NCBI GenBank assembly: GCA_030016635.1
Contig: JASEJQ010000020.1
Location: 1-36,337, forward strand
DNA length: 36,337 bases
Direction: 5' to 3'
Source of the DNA: Thermoanaerobacteraceae bacterium
Lineage (GTDB): Bacteria; Bacillota; Thermoanaerobacteria; Thermoanaerobacterales; UBA4877
Part shown: one piece after another, positions 32,701 to 36,337 of the stretch
Position numbering within the stretch: position 1 is the stretch's first letter
How the letters are laid out: every line of letters starts with the position of its first letter
The notes under the pieces: model-generated
What the model saw: only the letters and a program-made list of their open reading frames with translations
What the model was told of the DNA's origin: nothing
Database searches by the model: none
Position numbers and translations under genes: made by a program

Positions 32701-33476
32701 CCACTGTAAAGGTTAATGGCAATCTCTCCAAAGAGGCTATTACTCCTGATAAAGATGTAGCTTCAATGTTAGATGATTATCTTAAGGCTGTTGAACCGTT
32801 GTTGAATGATATTATAGGTAAAACAGAAGTAGACCTGGAGCATGATAAAGGGCATCTATCTTTGCTTGGCGAATGGACTGCCGACGTTATGAGAGAGGCT
32901 TCCGGCGCCCAGATAGCATTCCAGAACGGCGGTGGTGTCAGGACCAGCATACCAAAGGGTGATATTACTGTTGGCAAGATGTATGAGGTAATGCCCTTTG
33001 ACAATACACTCTATACCTTTGATATGACAGGTGCTCAGGTCAAAGAGGTATTAGAACACGGTATTATGAACACCAATGTAGGATGGATACAGTTCTCGGG
33101 GGTAACTGTTAAGTATGATTCTACAAAACCAGAAGGGGAGAGGGTTGTAGAGATGACCCTTTCTGATGGTACCCCTGTAGAAATGGATAAGATATATAAG
33201 GTAGTTACCAATGACTTCATGGCAACAGGAGGAGATAACTATGTAACATTCACAAAGGCACAGAATGGCAAAGACACAGGGATACCAGTAAGAGACGCAA
33301 TGATAAAAGCAGTGAGAGACCTGACTTCGCAGGGCAAGACGCTGTCTCCAGATTACGAGGAAAGGTTGATAGATATATCAAAGGTTGTAAGCTTAAAAAC
33401 TCCGGTTTTTACCGGAGTTTTTTTTATGAGTAAAAAACATATTGCATTAGTAAGCTATCTCTGGTATAATTCATAG
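29748..33476 (+). CDS. Surface-anchored bimodular nucleotidase / cyclic phosphodiesterase with internal SLH domains
   Basis: 1242-aa exported protein, start ATG 29748 (AGGAGGTG 6 nt upstream). The signal peptide ends near SGVAA|EE (after residue 30). Module 1 (~35-550) is a metallophosphoesterase plus 5'-nucleotidase C-domain of the CpdB/YfkN type (ATSDIHGHIYP, Asp43/His45; LGNHEFNFGLD; VAGHAHSNIP). Residues ~560-735 hold three SLH units (WARPYVVDLVNKGVM, VTRGEFVKTLVKAMGY, ITREQAFSMLMKAL, ITRGEMASLIDNF). Module 2 (~735-1220) repeats the enzyme fold in UshA form (LLSINDFHGQL, IGNHEFDWGID, ITSHTHKT, FQNGGGVRTSIP). It should release phosphate from nucleotides outside the cell. The SLH block lies between the modules rather than at an end. 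The frame runs about 50 nt past the intrinsic terminator at 33397, so the last ~20 residues are doubtful. Confidence 0.92.
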   Translation: MGFKRFLSFSLIFALVISMVTFGAVSGVAAEENVNLTILATSDIHGHIYPWDYDQAKPAEFGLAKVYTIVKSVRAENPNTILVDNGDLIQGTPLVSYYNSQILNGNKDFTYPMIDVMNMMGYDSMTLGNHEFNFGLDVLNKVISDAKFPILSGNIYKEDGTNFVKPYTIKEIGGVKVGILGLTTKTIPSWENPDNYKGLKFNDIVEEGKKWAKVLKDDEKVDVILAVVHSGIESPADIIPENQIKALAEGVPEINVIVAGHAHSNIPNQVINGVTITEPGKWGENVSRIDVQLTKNGTGYKVANITSNTISTKGVEAAQEVLDLAKPYHDQTLSYVNTKIGVATDDFAPVDEIKGIPTAQIKDTALIDLVQKVQMHYGKADVSMAAMFNPNGVIKKGDITIRDISGLYVYENYLYTIEVTGKQLKDLMEWSAKFYNQYRPGDVTISFNKDIPGYNYDMFEGVDYKIDISKPAGERIIDLKFQGKPVTDDMVLKLAINNYRFNGGGGFMKAAGITNPKVLFDSQKEMGDNGQIRNLIISYIDEKGTISPEVNNNWEVVGANLDSWARPYVVDLVNKGVMDTGKNNSIAINVNDQVTRGEFVKTLVKAMGYQIPAVESTKFTDVNKDMAPYVEAALKNGVTNGISDTAFGTNMNITREQAFSMLMKALDLKDNGEGLKSFKDADRVSEWAKGYISSAVALGIVKGSDGNLNPASNITRGEMASLIDNFIKNIKPVTLLSINDFHGQLKESGNNIGIAKMAGYLKSKKALNPDRTFILSAGDNYQGSAESNLLYGKPVNEAMNMIGFEASAIGNHEFDWGIDKLKGWIDTAKFPFLAANIYDKATGKPVTWAKPYTIIEKDGIKIGIIGISTPETAYKTKPDIVAPYEFKDPVEVTKEFTKVLKDNGADIVVVLSHLGADQDKEGNITGEGADLASAVNVDAIITSHTHKTVAGKINGIPVVQAYYNGRSVGEITLYYYVPLKKVVASTVKVNGNLSKEAITPDKDVASMLDDYLKAVEPLLNDIIGKTEVDLEHDKGHLSLLGEWTADVMREASGAQIAFQNGGGVRTSIPKGDITVGKMYEVMPFDNTLYTFDMTGAQVKEVLEHGIMNTNVGWIQFSGVTVKYDSTKPEGERVVEMTLSDGTPVEMDKIYKVVTNDFMATGGDNYVTFTKAQNGKDTGIPVRDAMIKAVRDLTSQGKTLSPDYEERLIDISKVVSLKTPVFTGVFFMSKKHIALVSYLWYNS
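33397..33425 (+). terminator. Terminator inside the end of the nucleotidase frame
   Basis: 9-bp stem AAACTCCGG / CCGGAGTTT with TTTTTA loop and T8. The nucleotidase reading frame passes straight through it to a stop at 33474-33476. A shift of one base would meet TAA at 33388-33390, just before the hairpin. Confidence 0.88.
33442..33470 (+). promoter_or_regulatory. Promoter of the cysE-cysS-mrnC T-box transcript
   Basis: TTGCAT (33442-33447), 17-nt spacer, perfect TATAAT (33465-33470). It lies inside the nominal 3' end of the nucleotidase frame. Confidence 0.85.
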
Positions 33477-33499
33477 TAAATTAGTATGAATTAAATGCA

Positions 33500-33727
33500 T
33501 TGATAAGGATAAGTAGATGCGTCAAGTCTCAAAGAGAGGGACTGTCACCGGCTGAGAGCAGACCCGGGCCACTTGATGCAGTCGAATTGCACCTTTGAGC
33601 AGCACACCTGAATTTCCGTAGGGTTGTGCCGGAAGCTCCGTTATAGCTTTAAGTGAAGGTATATTTTTATACCTTAACAAGAGTGGAACCGCGGATACCC
33701 GTCTCTTATGAGGCGGGAATTTTTATT
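33500..33727 (+). promoter_or_regulatory. T-box riboswitch, cysteine-specific (specifier TGC), controls cysE-cysS
   Basis: Stem I includes AAAGAGAGGGACTGTCACCG. The specifier loop reads GAAT-TGC (TGC at 33588-33590), a cysteine codon. The antiterminator core AGAGTGGAACCGCGG is at about 33680-33694. The terminator CCCGTCTC / GAGGCGGG with a T-rich tail spans about 33698-33727. Uncharged tRNA-Cys should turn on cysteine synthesis and charging together. Confidence 0.93.
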
Positions 33728-33742
33728 TATGGGGGGTTTATT

Positions 33743-34321
33743 ATGGGATTTTTTGCATCAATTATTGAGGATGCTAAGAATATACAAAAGAAAGACCCGG
33801 CAGCCAAAAATCTTTTTGAGGTGTTTTTGTGCTATCCCGGGCTTCATGCCTTGATATTTTATAGAGTCTCTCATTTTTTCTATAATCACCGCTGGTATGT
33901 TACTGCAAGACTGATATCACAGATTGGCAGGTTTTTTACAGGTATAGAGATTCACCCAGGTGCAAAAATCGGCAGGAGACTCTTTATAGACCATGGTATG
34001 GGAGTCGTGATAGGTGAAACCGCTGAGATAGGCGACGATGTTACCATATACCATGGTGCCACCCTGGGAGGTACAGGACATGAGAACGGGAAAAGGCACC
34101 CCACCATTGGCAATAATGTGGTTATAGGTGCCGGGGCCAAAATACTTGGCAGCTTTAAGGTTGGAGATAACTCTAAAATTGGAGCGGGAGCGGTCGTACT
34201 GAAAGAGGTTTCTCCCAATTCTACTGTTGTCGGTATACCGGGACAGATTGTAAAAAAAGATGGAATTAGGGTGAAAATAGATGATATAATAAGTGAAGAA
34301 AAGGTCAGAAGTCGAGTATGA
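33743..34321 (+). CDS. cysE: Serine O-acetyltransferase
   Basis: Makes O-acetylserine from serine and acetyl-CoA, first step of cysteine synthesis. The 192-aa product is the short bacterial form: a helical N-terminus ([20 protein letters not shown]) and a left-handed beta-helix of hexapeptide repeats with the active-site segment [18 protein letters not shown] and [20 protein letters not shown]. The start at 33743 follows GGGGGG; the upstream frame lies within the T-box and is not translated. It is the first gene of the cysteine T-box transcript. O-acetylserine sulfhydrylase is not in the window. Confidence 0.96.
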   Translation: MGFFASIIEDAKNIQKKDPAAKNLFEVFLCYPGLHALIFYRVSHFFYNHRWYVTARLISQIGRFFTGIEIHPGAKIGRRLFIDHGMGVVIGETAEIGDDVTIYHGATLGGTGHENGKRHPTIGNNVVIGAGAKILGSFKVGDNSKIGAGAVVLKEVSPNSTVVGIPGQIVKKDGIRVKIDDIISEEKVRSRV

Positions 34322-34357
34322 CATCATTCAGGATGCGCGGTTGAAAGGAGAGAAGTT

Positions 34358-35746
34358 ATGAAAATATACAATACAATGACAGGCAAAAAAGAAGATTTCA
34401 TTCCATTGAAGGAAAATAGTGTGAGCATGTATGTATGCGGTCCTACTGTCTACAATTATATCCATATAGGGAATGCCAGGTCTTTCATAGTATTTGACAT
34501 GGTGAGAAGATATTTTGAATACAGGGGATATGATGTAACATTTGTCCAGAATTTTACCGATATAGATGATAAAATGATTAAGAGGGCAAATGAGGAAGGT
34601 GCATCGGTGTTTGAGATAGGCGAAAGATTTATTAACGAATATTTCAAAGATGCTGATTCTTTGGGGATAAAGCATGCTACTATCCATCCCAGGGCAACAC
34701 AGGTGATTGATGATATAATTTCATTCATTTCTGACCTTGTTGATAAGGGTTATGCATACAAAACGGGCGATGGTGTTTACTTTAGTGTTGAAAAGTTTGA
34801 GGATTATGGGAAACTTTCAAAAAAGAATATTGATGACCTGATCTCTGGTGCGAGAGTTGATGTAAATGAGGAAAAGAGAAACCCTCTGGATTTTGCCCTG
34901 TGGAAGCTGGCAAAACCCGGTGAGCCATACTGGGACAGCCCATGGGGCAAAGGTAGGCCTGGGTGGCATATAGAATGTTCTGTTATGTCATCAAAGTACC
35001 TGGGAAATACTTTTGATATCCACGGCGGCGGACCTGATCTAGTGTTCCCACACCATGAGAATGAGATAGCTCAGAGTGAAGCCAGAAACGGCGTTACTTT
35101 TGTTAAATATTGGATGCATGCCGGGTATCTTAATATAAATAATCAGAAAATGTCAAAATCCCTTGGAAACTTTTTTACAGTGAGAGAGGTACTTGATAAA
35201 TATGACCCTATGGTAGTCAGGTTTTTTATGCTATCGTCTCACTACAGAAACCCTATTAATTTTAGTTTTGAACTTTTAGACCAGGCAGGGGTTGGTCTGG
35301 ACAGGATTAAGAATTCCCTCTTTAGACTGAAAGAACTTAAAGGCCAGGCCAGTGAAAGTCCGGAGGACGTGAAAACTATGCAAGCCGTTTTAAAGGAAAA
35401 GGAAGAGTTTATAGCCTCTATGGATGATGACTTTAATACCGCCGGAGCTATTTCACACATATTTAATATAGTGAGTACAGCAAACGCAAAAATAGATGAA
35501 AATTCTGGCCAGGCCCTTATCGACCTTGCATCAACTGTTATCACAGAGCTGCTTGGTGTACTTGGCATAAGCCTCAATCTTAAAACAGATATACTAGATG
35601 AAGAAATAGAAAAGCTAATCAAAGAGAGACAGGATGCCAGGATGAGAAAAGATTACAGGACGGCGGACAGGATTAGAGATGAATTAAAAGAAAAAGGAAT
35701 TATATTAGAGGATACGCCGCAAGGAGTAAGATGGAAGAGAAAATGA
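34358..35746 (+). CDS. cysS: Cysteinyl-tRNA synthetase
   Basis: Class I synthetase, 462 aa, charges tRNA-Cys. Motifs: zinc ligand region YVCGPTVYNYIHIGNARS with HIGN, the WHIECSVMS and HGGGPDLVFPHHENE zinc/active-site stretches, KMSKSLGN, and a C-terminal helical domain ending LEDTPQGVRWKRK. AAAGGAGAG precedes the ATG. Encoded 36 nt after cysE under the same cysteine T-box. Its last 16 nt overlap the start of mrnC, which suggests coupled translation. Confidence 0.98.
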   Translation: MKIYNTMTGKKEDFIPLKENSVSMYVCGPTVYNYIHIGNARSFIVFDMVRRYFEYRGYDVTFVQNFTDIDDKMIKRANEEGASVFEIGERFINEYFKDADSLGIKHATIHPRATQVIDDIISFISDLVDKGYAYKTGDGVYFSVEKFEDYGKLSKKNIDDLISGARVDVNEEKRNPLDFALWKLAKPGEPYWDSPWGKGRPGWHIECSVMSSKYLGNTFDIHGGGPDLVFPHHENEIAQSEARNGVTFVKYWMHAGYLNINNQKMSKSLGNFFTVREVLDKYDPMVVRFFMLSSHYRNPINFSFELLDQAGVGLDRIKNSLFRLKELKGQASESPEDVKTMQAVLKEKEEFIASMDDDFNTAGAISHIFNIVSTANAKIDENSGQALIDLASTVITELLGVLGISLNLKTDILDEEIEKLIKERQDARMRKDYRTADRIRDELKEKGIILEDTPQGVRWKRK

Positions 35747-36120
35747 CAGAGATTGAAGCTAACAGTGTACCATCTTTAGTCCTGGCGTACCTGGGTGATT
35801 CTATTTATGAGTTTTATGTTCGTAAATACCTTATTTCATCCTGCCTGACGGATGTAAATAAACTGCACAGGGAGGCGGTTAAATATGTCAATGCCGTTTC
35901 CCAATCAAAATTTTTGCTCAAACTCGAAGAGTTTTTAACTGAAGAAGAAAAAGACGTGGTCAGGAGAGGAAGGAATGCTAAGATAAATACAAAACCTCAA
36001 TACTGCGATCTTCAGGATTATAAACGGGCGACCGCCCTTGAGGCATTAATTGGCTATCTCTATTTAACAGGAAAGATAAGTAGAATTGAGGAGATTATGG
36101 AAAAGGTCATTAAACTCTAA
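35731..36120 (+). CDS. mrnC: Mini-ribonuclease III (MrnC)
   Basis: 129-aa RNase III catalytic domain without a dsRNA-binding domain; in Bacillus it matures 23S rRNA with help of L3. The catalytic acidic region is LAYLGDSIYEFYVRKYLI, followed by LHREAVKYVNAVSQSKFL, VVRRGRNAK and the second acidic helix ATALEALIGYLYLTG. The ATG at 35731 has AAGGAG 5 nt upstream within the cysS end. The position after cysS is the standard Firmicute arrangement. In Bacillus rlmB and rpoE-type genes follow, but here the repeat and window end intervene. Only a weak hairpin without T-run (36167-36186) follows. Confidence 0.95.
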   Translation: MEEKMTEIEANSVPSLVLAYLGDSIYEFYVRKYLISSCLTDVNKLHREAVKYVNAVSQSKFLLKLEEFLTEEEKDVVRRGRNAKINTKPQYCDLQDYKRATALEALIGYLYLTGKISRIEEIMEKVIKL

Positions 36121-36189
36121 TTGAAACCAGTCAATATATTCTCCATAACATTTGTAATCAAATGGGATCATGTTTTGAGACATGATTCT

Positions 36190-36337
36190 GGTATAAGAAC
36201 TAATGTAGCATGACATGTAGATATGGACTTTATACACCAAAATCAGACATGACTCCACTGTACAAAGTAGTATTCTACAAATTGATAGCAACATCTATGC
36301 ACCTGATCGTTCGTCTTGATACTCTAATAATTCGTGG
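36190..36337 (-). repeat. Repeat family copy D, inverted relative to copy A
   Basis: The reverse complement of 36262-36337 reads CCACGAATTATTAGAGTATC, then AAGACGAACGATCAGG and TAGAATACTACTTTGTACA, matching positions 5-82 of the window with few changes. Just left of it on the plus strand, 36191-36215 (GTATAAGAACTAATGTAGC, then ATGACATG) matches the left end of copy B, and 36226-36248 matches the spacer of copy A. The two arms meet near the palindrome TGTACA at 36260, as if a 3' module had inverted there. The window ends inside the element. Confidence 0.82.

Noticed and set aside
1-36337. CRISPR array, tRNA or rRNA genes, prophage or plasmid functions
   Set aside because: No regularly spaced short repeats, no tRNA or rRNA sequence and no phage, integrase or replication genes were seen. 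The T-box leaders contain only tRNA-binding elements.

Overview
The window reads as chromosomal DNA from a low- to moderate-GC Gram-positive anaerobe of the class Clostridia, most like the Thermoanaerobacterales. The reasons are the ctsR-mcsA-mcsB-clpC-radA / yacL-ispD-ispF / cysE-cysS-mrnC gene order, T-box leaders, strong purine-rich ribosome binding sites, heavy use of AGG (Arg) and ATA (Ile) codons, a B12-dependent ribonucleotide reductase, an archaeal-type prolyl-tRNA synthetase and an SLH-domain surface enzyme. The thermophilic, anaerobic lifestyle is inference. Genus and species were not determined.

Layout. 1-1050: a repeat fragment, the open tail of a Pro/Glu-rich protein and a small minus-strand gene. 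1056-3306: a polar amino-acid ABC importer. 3526-7246: an operon of ArsR-type regulator, radical SAM enzyme, class III aminotransferase and CPDC thioredoxin-like protein. 7285-8424: a proline-specific T-box and proC. 8617-10890: nrdJ. 11032-12696: a membrane GAF-GGDEF protein. 12731-13026: a full copy of a structured repeat. 13146-15224: an EF-G paralogue. 15228-18457: a second proline T-box, a repeat fragment, proS, and a catalytically degenerate ProRS-like protein that keeps the editing domain. 18466-18942: a long hairpin at the start of two small genes. 19034-23642: the CtsR regulon core with a textbook CtsR operator. 23697-25064: radA. 25061-25456 (minus): a small conserved gene. 25686-26792: yacL. 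26824-27100: a second full repeat copy. 27204-29629: ispD, an alpha/beta hydrolase and ispF. 29748-33476: a surface nucleotidase with two catalytic modules. 33442-36120: a cysteine T-box, cysE, cysS and mrnC. 36190-36337: the repeat again, inverted relative to position 1.

The genes fall into a few themes. Proline is handled at three points under tRNA-Pro sensing (proC, proS, and the ProRS-like protein co-translated with proS), and cysteine likewise (cysE, cysS). Protein quality control is the ctsR operon. Isoprenoid precursors come from ispD/ispF.

The most novel-looking items are: the degenerate ProRS with an intact-looking editing domain fused in operon to an archaeal-type ProRS that lacks one; the ArsR/radical SAM/aminotransferase/thioredoxin operon; a modular repeat family with a compensatory base pair that suggests a structured RNA; and a hairpin that buries the start site of a small gene. 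The two window ends carry the same repeat in inverted orientation, so the window may be a whole contig broken at repeats.
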